From JACQQW01 sp964520655 (GTDB taxonomy: Bacteria > Omnitrophota > Gorgyraeia > Zapsychrales > Fredricksoniimonadaceae), in NCBI GenBank assembly GCA_964520655.1, contig CAZFNI010000022.1:1-30960 (forward strand): DNA of 30,960 nucleotides, read 5' to 3'. The notes under the pieces are model-generated. The model was not told where the DNA came from. It worked only from the letters and a program-made list of their open reading frames with translations, and searched no databases. Shown one piece after another: positions 1 to 7,845 of the stretch (its first letter is position 1; each line of letters starts with the position of its first letter). Position numbers and translations under genes: made by a program.

Positions 1-98
1 AAAACAAGACGGCATGAGCGGCAGCGAAGAATATCATGATCATTAACATTCCATTGTTTGATCACTTCAGTAGATCGACAGAGATCGCATTTGATCAT
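1..98 (-). CDS. Zn-ribbon-type SAM methyltransferase, N-terminus only (runs off window)
   Basis: This short reading frame starts with ATG at 98 and stays open to the window edge, giving 32 complete codons plus a partial one. It begins MIKCDLCRST and later has RCRSCRLV, so it shows two CxxC pairs about 25 residues apart. That is the usual start of class I SAM-dependent methyltransferases with an N-terminal zinc-binding knuckle, common in glycan loci (family knowledge). The start lies 15 nt after the stop of the GT2 gene at 114, so it fits as the next gene of the glycan operon. No strong Shine-Dalgarno is visible. The catalytic domain is outside the window, so the methyltransferase call is inference; the cysteine pattern is seen directly. 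Confidence 0.6.
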   Translation of the reverse strand, partial: MIKCDLCRSTEVIKQWNVNDHDILRCRSCRLV

Positions 99-113
99 GG
101 AATTTAAGCCCGG

Positions 114-1055
114 TTAGTTTAGATTCTTGGGAAGATCACCCTGTTTGGCCTCAATGATGTACATGGGCCTGTTCTTTGTTTGCATGTACATGCGTCCCAC
201 ATATTCGCCAATGATCCCCAAACAAAGCAGCTGTATCCCACCGATAAACGTAATGCTGCAGACGATCGTGGCCCATCCAGGAACGGAGAACTTGATCACC
301 ACATAAAGGTAAAGAATGACAATAAAGAACAGGAAGCTAAAAAACGACATGGTGGTTCCAAGCAAAGCGATCAACCGCAATGGTTTGCGGGAGAATGACA
401 TCAAGGAAGATAAAGCAAAATTAATTAATCGCCATAACCCGTATTTGCTGGCCCCCTTGGACCTAACACCCGACTGAACAACTACGGTTGTCGTCGGCAG
501 ATTGATATAGGCAAAAATATACGTCAGGCTTGGTTCAAACTCCCTGAACTTAATGATCTCATCCTTTGCTTTACGTGAGATTATCCTGAACATATTGGAA
601 TTTGATTGAAGCTTGATGTCAGACAGCACTCCCATCAACGCATTAAAAGCACGCGAAGCTACATTACGCATCAGATTATCATTCTTGCGGCTTTTGATCC
701 CATAAACAATATCATAACCGCTGGTGATCTTTTGGTACAACTGAGGTATGTCCTCCGGGCAATCCTGAAGATCCCCATCCATGATAACGATATAGTCGCC
801 GCTGGAATGATCAAGCCCCGCCATCACCGCAACATGCTGTCCAAAACAGTTGGAAAGTTTAATGAACTTATACCTTGGATCCGATAGACAAATCTGCCTA
901 AGCGTATCGACGGTCTTATCCCGGTTCACATCGGTCACGAAAATGACCTCAAATGTCTTGGACATGCCTGATAAAGTTTGGGTGATCCTTAACGCAAGGT
1001 CCCCAACATTCTTCTCTTCATCCCGGACCGGGATCACAACCGATATTTCACACAT
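114..1055 (-). CDS. ArnC/GtrB-like family 2 glycosyltransferase (polyprenyl-phosphate sugar synthase)
   Basis: The 313-residue protein is a GT-A fold glycosyltransferase of the DPM1/GtrB/ArnC group. It opens with ISVVIPVRDEEKNV. The acceptor/metal motif is MDGDLQDCPEDIP near residues 92-104, matching the D-x-D-L-Q-D-P signature. Two hydrophobic helices follow near residues 228-285, then a short basic tail, as in enzymes that load a sugar from a nucleotide donor onto polyprenyl phosphate at the inner membrane face. The usual first motif DDGS reads TDVN here; I believe such variants occur in this subgroup. Its ATG overlaps the stop of the upstream lipoyl-acyltransferase gene by 1 nt. By context it would put the finished amino sugar on the lipid carrier. 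The sugar specificity cannot be read from sequence. Confidence 0.85.
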   Translation of the reverse strand: MCEISVVIPVRDEEKNVGDLALRITQTLSGMSKTFEVIFVTDVNRDKTVDTLRQICLSDPRYKFIKLSNCFGQHVAVMAGLDHSSGDYIVIMDGDLQDCPEDIPQLYQKITSGYDIVYGIKSRKNDNLMRNVASRAFNALMGVLSDIKLQSNSNMFRIISRKAKDEIIKFREFEPSLTYIFAYINLPTTTVVVQSGVRSKGASKYGLWRLINFALSSLMSFSRKPLRLIALLGTTMSFFSFLFFIVILYLYVVIKFSVPGWATIVCSITFIGGIQLLCLGIIGEYVGRMYMQTKNRPMYIIEAKQGDLPKNLN

Positions 1056-2104
1056 TAGAGCTCTTCCTTTTTAAATAATCTCAGATCGGCTTTATTATCC
1101 TTTAACTCAACAACGCCGACCTTCTTCGCCGGGTTTCCGGAAATATAGCTATACGAAGGGAAAGTACCCTGAACAAAACTGCCTGTAGCAACAAAAGAAT
1201 GATCTCCAATGCTTGAACCAGGACCAATAACTGTTAAAGGGGCAATAAAACAGCATTTCCCGATCTTTGTTTCGTTTACAAAACGAGCTGCTTGGCCGCC
1301 GGTTAAAGCCTGTTCAATGGTATCATGCGTATAAATTTGAGCGCCCATTCCTATGCTCGTATGGTCACCGATCGATAACGTCGCGTGTGCTCCATCCAGC
1401 ACCGAAAAAGGACCGATCCAGCAATTCTTCCCAATACGAACATCACCCCAAATGTTACATTCATCATAGATCGTTGAACCTTCTTTAGCACCATGGAATT
1501 TTGCTAACTCTAAACGGTCATTTAACAGCGACCCTAACGGAATATGTCTTTTATGCTTGAGCTTTACTTTTCTGCGAAGAAGCGTTAACAATTCTATTAG
1601 ATCTTTATACCCCAACGCGTCAAGCCCCTTCTCGATCTGGCTTATCTCATTGTCGTGATCTTGATCTTTTTCAGCATTAATTCGCTCGACGTACTCCATA
1701 ACATCTTTTTCTTTGATAATCCCAACGGCTGGAATCTTGGAAATATCGACACCGTGACGTTGTGCTAATATTTCCGCTTTTTTTGTCCATCGACTATCCT
1801 TGTCAACCGCATCAATCGCGGATCTCCCCGCTATCTGAGATCTGATGTCTTGCAAATTAAGGTTCTGATCAGAACTGACAACAGCAAAAACAGAAGTGCA
1901 GGGGATAATTTCACCTTTGGATACCAGGTGGAACAAATAGCCTTCAAACTCTGAAAAAACATCGATCGCCGCTTTGGTTGTTATGACTTCGCAGATCTTT
2001 GTATTCTGGGCCACATGAACACCATTATCGACAAACCAGTTCCCAAACGTGACAACATCATCATTGGCCGAAACCTTTGGAATTCTCAATAATTCATATG
2101 TCAT
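1055..2104 (-). CDS. Lipoyl domain + E1/E3-binding domain + hexapeptide (LbH) acyltransferase fusion
   Basis: The 349-residue protein has three parts. Residues 1-80 form a biotinyl/lipoyl domain; the modification site is Lys44 in VITTKAAIDV, equivalent to ETDKA. Residues 105-142 resemble the peripheral subunit-binding domain of E2 proteins (AEILAQRHGVDISKI, then KEKDVMEYV), with the usual GTGxxGR loop shortened. After a helical linker, residues from about 188 to 335 are a left-handed beta-helix acyltransferase, with hexapeptide turns such as IGKNCWIGP and a probable catalytic His260 in YTHDT. The E2 catalytic domain with HxxxDG is absent. The ATG overlaps the E1-beta stop (ATGA), so it is translationally coupled to the E1 genes. 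I infer acyl transfer from lipoyl to a sugar. An acyl-CoA-dependent enzyme with a regulatory lipoyl domain is the alternative. Confidence 0.85.
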   Translation of the reverse strand: MTYELLRIPKVSANDDVVTFGNWFVDNGVHVAQNTKICEVITTKAAIDVFSEFEGYLFHLVSKGEIIPCTSVFAVVSSDQNLNLQDIRSQIAGRSAIDAVDKDSRWTKKAEILAQRHGVDISKIPAVGIIKEKDVMEYVERINAEKDQDHDNEISQIEKGLDALGYKDLIELLTLLRRKVKLKHKRHIPLGSLLNDRLELAKFHGAKEGSTIYDECNIWGDVRIGKNCWIGPFSVLDGAHATLSIGDHTSIGMGAQIYTHDTIEQALTGGQAARFVNETKIGKCCFIAPLTVIGPGSSIGDHSFVATGSFVQGTFPSYSYISGNPAKKVGVVELKDNKADLRLFKKEEL

Positions 2105-3105
2105 ACCATGATTCTCTCGATCATATTGATTAGGTTTATTTCATTAGGGATCACTAGAGATTCTAAATGCTTTGATGAAGGGATGACAGCATCTAAAGAA
2201 CAAAGCCTCTCGATCGGCTTCTTGATCGATGGATGGCAATGCGTATAGATCTGTGAAGACACCTCAGCTGTCCATCCGAACAATCCCGCCCCCTCCTCGA
2301 CGAGAATGATACGACCGCAATGCGCAACAAAATCCTTCAATATAGAAATAGGTACTGATGATATTTCGCAAGGGAATACCGCCAAGATCTTTATCTCTTC
2401 GGCGATCATTTTTCTTAAGATCTTCTCGATCAAAAGACTACTTCCCCCATAAGATACGATCAAAACATCCGGGTCACCCTGCATATAGTTCTTGACGCAT
2501 GCCACCGGATAATGATGAAGATCAAATAAAGTTTCTACCTTCAACTCCTTGTCCTCTTTAATGATCTCCTTAGGATAAAGCAATTTATGCTCAATAAATA
2601 ATACTGGTGACGACTTATCCGAGATTTCATGTTCAAGGATGGCGCCAGGGTCATGAAAATGAGAAGGTGCTAAAACCCTTAAGCCAGGAATGCCTAAAAA
2701 GATCTTTTCAATGCTTTGGCTGTGGGTTGCCCCATAACTCCGTCCAGCTCCCATAGGTGTCCTTATCAGAAGAGGAACTGAAACCTGATTATTGTACATT
2801 TGAGAGAATTTGGCCGCATGATTAATGATCTGATCACAGGCCAGCGTGATAAAATCACCGAACATTATTTCAACGATCGGCCGAAGCCCTCTAAGGGACA
2901 TGCCGCAGGCTAAACCTGTAATGCCGGCTTCACTGATCGGAGTCGTCAAAACCCTTTCCGGGAACCTTGCCTGCAAACCTTTAGAGACCTTAAAAGCCCC
3001 TCCATAAGGGTCAAGCAGATCTTCGCCAAGCAAATAGACACGCTCATCCTTTTCAAACAATCTAAACAGAGCCTGATTCAATGAGGATAAATACGTATTG
3101 GTCAC
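2101..3105 (-). CDS. 2-oxoacid dehydrogenase E1 component, beta subunit
   Basis: The 334-residue protein is a full-length E1-beta of the pyruvate/branched-chain/acetoin dehydrogenase family. Seen directly are GEDLLDPYGGAFKVSKGL, RVLTTPISEAGITGLACG, the RGLRPIVEIMFGDF segment, RTPMGAGRSYGATHSQS and PGLRVLAPS. These mark the thiamine-diphosphate pyrimidine-binding domain, followed by the C-terminal transketolase domain. With E1-alpha it would decarboxylate a 2-oxo acid and reductively acylate a lipoyl arm. The start is GTG at 3105, overlapping the E1-alpha stop; the next gene overlaps its own stop. The setting between sugar genes, with no E3 gene and no classical E2 nearby, is unusual. The 2-oxo acid used is not evident. 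Confidence 0.9.
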   Translation of the reverse strand: MTNTYLSSLNQALFRLFEKDERVYLLGEDLLDPYGGAFKVSKGLQARFPERVLTTPISEAGITGLACGMSLRGLRPIVEIMFGDFITLACDQIINHAAKFSQMYNNQVSVPLLIRTPMGAGRSYGATHSQSIEKIFLGIPGLRVLAPSHFHDPGAILEHEISDKSSPVLFIEHKLLYPKEIIKEDKELKVETLFDLHHYPVACVKNYMQGDPDVLIVSYGGSSLLIEKILRKMIAEEIKILAVFPCEISSVPISILKDFVAHCGRIILVEEGAGLFGWTAEVSSQIYTHCHPSIKKPIERLCSLDAVIPSSKHLESLVIPNEINLINMIERIMV

Positions 3106-4052
3106 GACAATCTTTCTTTATATGCCATCGTCTGTTTGAAATATCCAAGATCGACCTGTCCTTCTGCCTTTGCTCTTTCAAAACTTTGCTGGATCTTATC
3201 TTTGATCTTATTCTCAAGTTCAAGGACATCGAACTTGTTATTGATCAGTTGTTCTCTTAATTTGATCAGCGGATCCTGCGCAAGCAATTCATTGATCTCT
3301 TGAACAGGTCTTGTATCGTCACCTTTACTGTGGGCAGCTAAACGATAGGTGTGAAGACGGATAAAATACGGTTTAAGCTGGGTTCGGACATAGTCGACAG
3401 CTCTCTGTGTTGCATGAAAAACATTCATGACATCATTTGCTTCAAGCTCATCTGTTTGAATACCGAATGACCTGACTTTCTCGATCGTCTCCCCCGCATG
3501 TTCTAGTCTCGAAGGGGTGCTTTGGGCGATCTTATTATCTTCCTGGATGATCAATAGCGGTAGTCCCCAGAGTGATGCGATATTGAATGATTCATAGGCG
3601 ACCCCTTCTCCCAGGGTGCCATCCCCAATAAAAACTACAACCACTGCTTGGGACCTTTTTCTCTTTTCTGCCATAGCACATCCAAGCGCCACAGGAATGG
3701 TCCCGCCTAGTATGCCATTGGAATAGAAATTATTCTTACATAAATGCTGACTCCCGCCGATCCCTTTACAAACCCCCGAGGATTTTCCCATCAATTCGCC
3801 TAGGAGCCCGTCAACATCACCGCAATATGCTAAAAAATGCCCATGACATCGGTGGTTGGAAAAGATGATATCTTTAGACCGATCCAAAGCATTGATGACA
3901 CCTACACAACCCGCCTCCTGTCCAATGCTGACATGTGTTGTTCCAGTCAACACACCAGAAGAGAACGCTTTTAAAAGCCCCTCTTCTACGGAGCGTATCA
4001 CATACATCTGTTCATAAAAATTAAATAATGTGTCCATTGATTGTTGCAACAC
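3102..4052 (-). CDS. 2-oxoacid dehydrogenase E1 component, alpha subunit
   Basis: The 316-residue protein matches E1-alpha of the PDH/AcoA family. The thiamine-diphosphate motif starts at GDG (143-145, GDGTLGEGV) and ends about 28 residues later at Asn173 (IIQEDN). Other family marks are HVSIGQEA near residue 40, SNHRCHGH near 65-72 and GKSSGVCKGIGGSQH near 89-103. It pairs with the E1-beta gene that overlaps its 3' end by 4 nt. Its own start overlaps the methyltransferase stop by 1 nt; a second in-frame ATG at codon 6 is possible. The pair would act on a small 2-oxo acid with the lipoyl domain encoded two genes downstream. The family call is firm; the substrate and the acceptor partner are inference. 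Confidence 0.9.
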   Translation of the reverse strand: MLQQSMDTLFNFYEQMYVIRSVEEGLLKAFSSGVLTGTTHVSIGQEAGCVGVINALDRSKDIIFSNHRCHGHFLAYCGDVDGLLGELMGKSSGVCKGIGGSQHLCKNNFYSNGILGGTIPVALGCAMAEKRKRSQAVVVVFIGDGTLGEGVAYESFNIASLWGLPLLIIQEDNKIAQSTPSRLEHAGETIEKVRSFGIQTDELEANDVMNVFHATQRAVDYVRTQLKPYFIRLHTYRLAAHSKGDDTRPVQEINELLAQDPLIKLREQLINNKFDVLELENKIKDKIQQSFERAKAEGQVDLGYFKQTMAYKERLS

Positions 4053-4981
4053 TATGCCTTCCGTTGACTATCCTTGATGATAAACACTTCCCACCCCCCC
4101 ACCAGTGAATACGCTCTGGGAAAGAAACGCCATGGGAATTTAAAGATGTACGCCAATAAAGTCTTAAAAAAATCTTGTTTGAATGAAGTCTCCACAATAG
4201 AGGGGCAAGCCTTAAGAAGGTTGAGATTGAAATTACGGTATAATTTATTCACTAGATTATCCCAAAACATTGGCCCAAAATCATGCAAATGTCCCGGATA
4301 AATAAAATCCAGAGAAAGCCCGAATCTTTTCAACAATCCCATTAATGGCAAAACATATGGAGTTCTAGCGTAAAACATGCCGTCCTCTTTTAGAAAAGAA
4401 AATAATTTCCTTAGCACGATGTCTGGATTGGGAATGTGCTCGACTACCGCGCTAGCCAGGACCAGATCAAATTTCTCCTGATCACTGATCTCCGATAAGG
4501 ATGAACAATGCTTTAAATGAATACCCGGACACTCTGAGATCCGGGTTTCTGAATAATCCACGACCGTAATAGAGATATTGTCATATTTGCCCAATAAATA
4601 ATCTTTAGCTAAGGCGTATGAAATAGACCCGTTGCCGCCCCCGAAATCTAAAATAGAAATGTCGGGCCTTTCTTTCAGTGATCCAGAGAAACCTTCATAA
4701 ATATGCCTGGCAAACTTTTTGATGTTCCCCATCGTCACTTTGGATTTATTCTGATCATAGTATTGTCCATAATACTGGTCCAAAACATTCGCCTGGGGCA
4801 TTCTTGACGCCGAAACAGCAGAACAATCCATACATTCCAATAAAAACACATCCGGGTCCTTCTGTATCACCGCGACCGTTTTTCTATTCTCAGAGAGGCA
4901 GAACAAACAACTTTTTTCTAACGGTAATAATTCACTCTCGGAAAGGAATTTGCCTCTATGGTAGAGATTATTTATTTTCAT
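4052..4981 (-). CDS. Class I SAM-dependent methyltransferase with N-terminal cysteine knuckle
   Basis: The 309-residue protein starts with a knuckle containing CLFC near residues 25-28 and CMDC about 25 residues later. A Rossmann methyltransferase follows, with SAM motif I as ILDFGGGNGSISYAL and LVLASAVVEHIPNP as the post-II region. The C-terminal third is hydrophobic and aromatic and may contact lipid or membrane. It has no recognisable C-methyltransferase domain of the NovU/TylC3 type. Located between the aminotransferase and E1-alpha genes, it probably methylates the same sugar or its acyl group. The methyl acceptor cannot be deduced. It shares the CxxC design with the truncated gene at the left edge. 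Confidence 0.8.
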   Translation of the reverse strand: MKINNLYHRGKFLSESELLPLEKSCLFCLSENRKTVAVIQKDPDVFLLECMDCSAVSASRMPQANVLDQYYGQYYDQNKSKVTMGNIKKFARHIYEGFSGSLKERPDISILDFGGGNGSISYALAKDYLLGKYDNISITVVDYSETRISECPGIHLKHCSSLSEISDQEKFDLVLASAVVEHIPNPDIVLRKLFSFLKEDGMFYARTPYVLPLMGLLKRFGLSLDFIYPGHLHDFGPMFWDNLVNKLYRNFNLNLLKACPSIVETSFKQDFFKTLLAYIFKFPWRFFPRAYSLVGGWEVFIIKDSQRKA

Positions 4982-4993
4982 GGATCGTCGTTA

Positions 4994-6121
4994 TTAAACC
5001 AACTTATTCACAATATCGGCAATATAATCAATTTGCACATCTGTGAGTTTGGAGTACATCGGCAAAGTGATCTCATTATCCGTCACATATTCTGTATTTC
5101 TCAGCTCCGCCTTGTATTTCCTGTATATTGAAAAACGATGCACAGCGGGATAGTGAACACTTGTTTGTATCCCCGCTTCCATCATTTGATGGCGTATCCG
5201 ATCCCGATGAGAAGCACTGGAATTATCCAATATTATTGGGAATATATAATTGGAAACAAACTCATTATTATTGAGAAATGGGATAATGATCTTTTTATTG
5301 GACGAAAGCCTTTCAAGATACATTTTTCTAACCCGGCTTCTTTCCTTAAGGTCGCTTTTAAGCTTATCCAGCTGAACGATCGCGATCGCAGAACGAATAT
5401 CGTCTATCCTGTAATTATAGCCTAATTCCACAACATCATAATCAGTACTGTGCCCCTTGAAACGGTCATGGGAGAGCGTTGTCATGCCATGAGAACGAAG
5501 CAACTTAGCTTTCTCATAATATTCCTGATTGTTCGTGACTAACATCCCCCCTTCGCCAGTACTGATATTCTTGTTGCTAAAAAAACTAAAAGCCCCGATA
5601 TCTCCGATCGTCCCCAGCTTGCGGCCCTGAAATTCAGAAAGAGGCGCGTGGCAGGCATCTTCCAGGACTTTTAGGTCATGCTTTCTGGCAATGCTCATGA
5701 TGCGGTTCATGTTGCATGGAAATCCAGCATAATGCATAACGATGATCGCTTTCGTTTTAGGCGTGATCAAGCTTTCAAGGATATCAGGGTCAATGGTGAG
5801 GTCATGAAGGCCTTTAATATCACAAAAAACAGGGGTAGCCCCCACATAACGGATGCAATTCACAGTAGCGACAAATGTCAAAGACGGGACGATAACCTCA
5901 TCGCCTTCCTTGATCCCCAGCAGTAACAGACCCAAATGAAGAGCGACCGTGCAGTTTGTCAGCGCTAAGGAATGGCGGCAAAGAAACATCTCACTGAATC
6001 GCTTTTCCAGATCAGCTGTTCTTGGCCCAATGGAGATCCACTTTGACCTCAACGTTTCGCAAACAGCTGCTTCTTCTTTCGCATCAAAGTTCAGGTCAAA
6101 AAGAGGGATCTTAAAATCCAT
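4994..6121 (-). CDS. DegT/DnrJ/EryC1/StrS (ArnB-type) sugar aminotransferase
   Basis: This PLP-dependent aminotransferase has about 375 residues. It shows IVPSLTFVATVN, the cofactor aspartate in VLEDACHA, and the Schiff-base lysine in FFSNKNISTGEGG (Lys184 counted from this start). The end is TLPMYSKLTDVQIDYI, typical of the family. It converts a keto-deoxy nucleotide sugar to an amino sugar using glutamate (family knowledge). I chose ATG at 6121, which begins MDFKIPLFDLNF as in homologues; a TTG three codons upstream overlaps the previous stop and is a less likely start. The dehydratase and nucleotidyltransferase lie just upstream, so the substrate is probably their 4-keto product. The exact position aminated (C3 or C4) is inferred as C4. 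Confidence 0.9.
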   Translation of the reverse strand: MDFKIPLFDLNFDAKEEAAVCETLRSKWISIGPRTADLEKRFSEMFLCRHSLALTNCTVALHLGLLLLGIKEGDEVIVPSLTFVATVNCIRYVGATPVFCDIKGLHDLTIDPDILESLITPKTKAIIVMHYAGFPCNMNRIMSIARKHDLKVLEDACHAPLSEFQGRKLGTIGDIGAFSFFSNKNISTGEGGMLVTNNQEYYEKAKLLRSHGMTTLSHDRFKGHSTDYDVVELGYNYRIDDIRSAIAIVQLDKLKSDLKERSRVRKMYLERLSSNKKIIIPFLNNNEFVSNYIFPIILDNSSASHRDRIRHQMMEAGIQTSVHYPAVHRFSIYRKYKAELRNTEYVTDNEITLPMYSKLTDVQIDYIADIVNKLV

Positions 6122-6126
6122 TCCGA

Positions 6127-6831
6127 TCAATCCTTAAGGAAATGTTCATTGTAAATATCGTGGGCTTTCTCATAATCCTTGATCTGCCCGATATCAAGCC
6201 AGTACTCCTCAAGTTCGTATTTCATGATCGGCTGCTTCTGTTGGATCATTTTTTTGATCAGCATGTCCATCCCGAAATACTCCCCATCCGGTATCAAATC
6301 AAATATCCCGGATTTAAAAACATAAATACCCGCTAAAATGTAGGAAACCATGTCCGGCTTTTCTTCAATATGCGTCACATGATCCCCTTCAAAATAAATA
6401 TTACCAAAAGCGTAAGGAGTGATCATTTTCTTGATCGCAACAGTCAACAGACTTTGCTGCGCTTGTGCGAACATAAAGAACTTATCAAAATCAATAAGGG
6501 TAAGGATATCCCCATTCATCACCACGAAAGAATCGCCTAGTTTGTCCTTTAGCAGCCTCACGGGACCTGCTGTCCCCAATGGTTTCTCTTCTCTACTGAT
6601 CTCAATGGTGACGCCATACCTGGAACCATCTCCAAGAAAACGTTCAATATAATCTGCTTTGTAATTCGTCGCTAGATAAATATGGTCAAAACCATATTTT
6701 TTCAGACGTTCGATCTGGATCTCCAGAACTGCTTTCTCACCGATCGGTAAAAGCGGTTTAGGAATGACCTCAGTAAAAGGTTTTAAACGCGCCCCCAGCC
6801 CTCCAGATAATATAACCGCACACCTAGACAT
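6127..6831 (-). CDS. Sugar-1-phosphate nucleotidyltransferase
   Basis: The 234-residue enzyme of the NTP_transferase family is close in layout to mannose/glucose-1-phosphate guanylyl- and PtmE-type enzymes. It has the nucleotide-binding signature LSGGLGARLKPFTEVIPKP near residues 8-26, the metal/substrate motif VVMNGDIL near 104-110, and THIEEKPD. There is no C-terminal beta-helix or CBS region, so it is a single-domain transferase. It overlaps the dehydratase gene by 8 nt and would activate the sugar that the dehydratase then modifies. In the Campylobacter legionaminic pathway a similar enzyme makes a GDP-activated sugar. Whether the nucleotide here is GTP, UTP or CTP is not visible. Confidence 0.85.
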   Translation of the reverse strand: MSRCAVILSGGLGARLKPFTEVIPKPLLPIGEKAVLEIQIERLKKYGFDHIYLATNYKADYIERFLGDGSRYGVTIEISREEKPLGTAGPVRLLKDKLGDSFVVMNGDILTLIDFDKFFMFAQAQQSLLTVAIKKMITPYAFGNIYFEGDHVTHIEEKPDMVSYILAGIYVFKSGIFDLIPDGEYFGMDMLIKKMIQQKQPIMKYELEEYWLDIGQIKDYEKAHDIYNEHFLKD

Positions 6832-7822
6832 TATAGGTCTCCGTTTTATAGCGTTCCATATTTATGGGCTTCAGGAACCATGAAATGGTAATATCCAACC
6901 CGCGATCGATATCGTAGTCAGGGGTATATCCTATCAATTCCTTGATCCGCGTGTTGTCGCATTGCAGCTTGAACACTTCACTTTTTAAAGGTCTCAACCG
7001 GTCAGTATCCGTGACAACAGCCGCTGAAGAGTTCATTTTGACTTTGATCTTTTCAAGGACTTCACCCACTGAATACGCTGTATTGGATCCGATATTAACA
7101 ACCTGACCGAGCGCAGCATCGCAAGATGCCAACCCGATCAATCCCTTACAGCTATCCAGGACAAAATTCAGATCCCGAATCGGCCTGAGATCTCCGATCT
7201 TGATCTCTGACGCACCCGCGGCGATCTGTGAAATGATGGTGGGGATAAACGCCCTGGCTGATTGCCGCGGACCATAAGTATTAAAAGGCCGGGCGATGGT
7301 AACGGGAAGATCAAAAGAATTAAAAAAACTTACAGCCATGGCATCCGCTGCCATCTTAGTCGCACTATAGGGCGACTGTGCCACAAGCGGATGTTTTTCA
7401 TCGATCGGCACATATTGGGCTGTCCCGTAAACTTCGCTGGTTGAAACAGTAAGCACTCTTTTTGCATGGCTGCGTTTCGCCGCATTGAGAACATTTAATG
7501 TCCCCTGGATATTCGTAGCAACATATGAATCAGGAGCATGGTAAGAATAAGGGATAGCGATCAGGGCCGCCAGATGAAAAATAACGTCGCACCCATCAAG
7601 CGCATTTTGAACAAACAATGGATCTCGAATGTCGCCGGAAACCACTTCCATTCGGCTTCTCTTGTCCTTGGGAAGTGTATCCAGCCAGCCGAAACTGTTA
7701 AATGAATTATAAAGAACGAATGCACGAACATCAAAACCCTGATCCAACAGCATTTCGGTCAAATGACTGCCGATGAACCCGTCAGCGCCTGTCACAAGGA
7801 TCTTTTTACCCTGAAGCTGCAC
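6824..7822 (-). CDS. legB: LegB-type NAD-dependent nucleotide-sugar 4,6-dehydratase
   Basis: The 332-residue extended SDR has the NAD motif GADGFIGSH (residues 12-20), FHLAALIAIPYSYHAPDSY near 82-100, the TSEVYG active-site segment near 128-133, and the catalytic pair Tyr152/Lys156 in YSATK. The stretch YVPIDEKHPL and ARPFNTYGPRQSARA closely recall LegB (NDP-GlcNAc 4,6-dehydratase of legionaminic acid synthesis) as I remember the family. It would yield a 4-keto-6-deoxy sugar for the DegT enzyme. The start is GTG at 7822, supported by a strong AGGAGG; an ATG overlapping it is out of frame. No LegI/LegG genes follow, so a nonulosonic acid is not implied. Confidence 0.85.
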   Translation of the reverse strand: MQLQGKKILVTGADGFIGSHLTEMLLDQGFDVRAFVLYNSFNSFGWLDTLPKDKRSRMEVVSGDIRDPLFVQNALDGCDVIFHLAALIAIPYSYHAPDSYVATNIQGTLNVLNAAKRSHAKRVLTVSTSEVYGTAQYVPIDEKHPLVAQSPYSATKMAADAMAVSFFNSFDLPVTIARPFNTYGPRQSARAFIPTIISQIAAGASEIKIGDLRPIRDLNFVLDSCKGLIGLASCDAALGQVVNIGSNTAYSVGEVLEKIKVKMNSSAAVVTDTDRLRPLKSEVFKLQCDNTRIKELIGYTPDYDIDRGLDITISWFLKPINMERYKTETYNV

Positions 7823-7826
7823 ATTT

Positions 7827-7832
7827 CCTCCT
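7827..7832 (-). promoter_or_regulatory. Shine-Dalgarno AGGAGG fixing the GTG start of the dehydratase
   Basis: A perfect AGGAGG lies 4 nt before the GTG at 7822. An ATG shares two bases with this GTG but opens a frame that closes within about ten codons. The in-frame GTG is therefore the true start. Confidence 0.75.
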
Positions 7833-7845
7833 CTGGGATAATTGC

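Noticed and set aside
1055..2104. Calling the lipoyl protein an ordinary E2 dihydrolipoamide acyltransferase
   Set aside because: The catalytic E2 domain and its HxxxDG motif are absent; the C-terminal half is clearly hexapeptide repeat beta-helix.
6122..6130. TTG start at 6130 for the aminotransferase
   Set aside because: ATG at 6121 gives the usual family N-terminus and has GGA-rich sequence upstream; the TTG adds only three residues.
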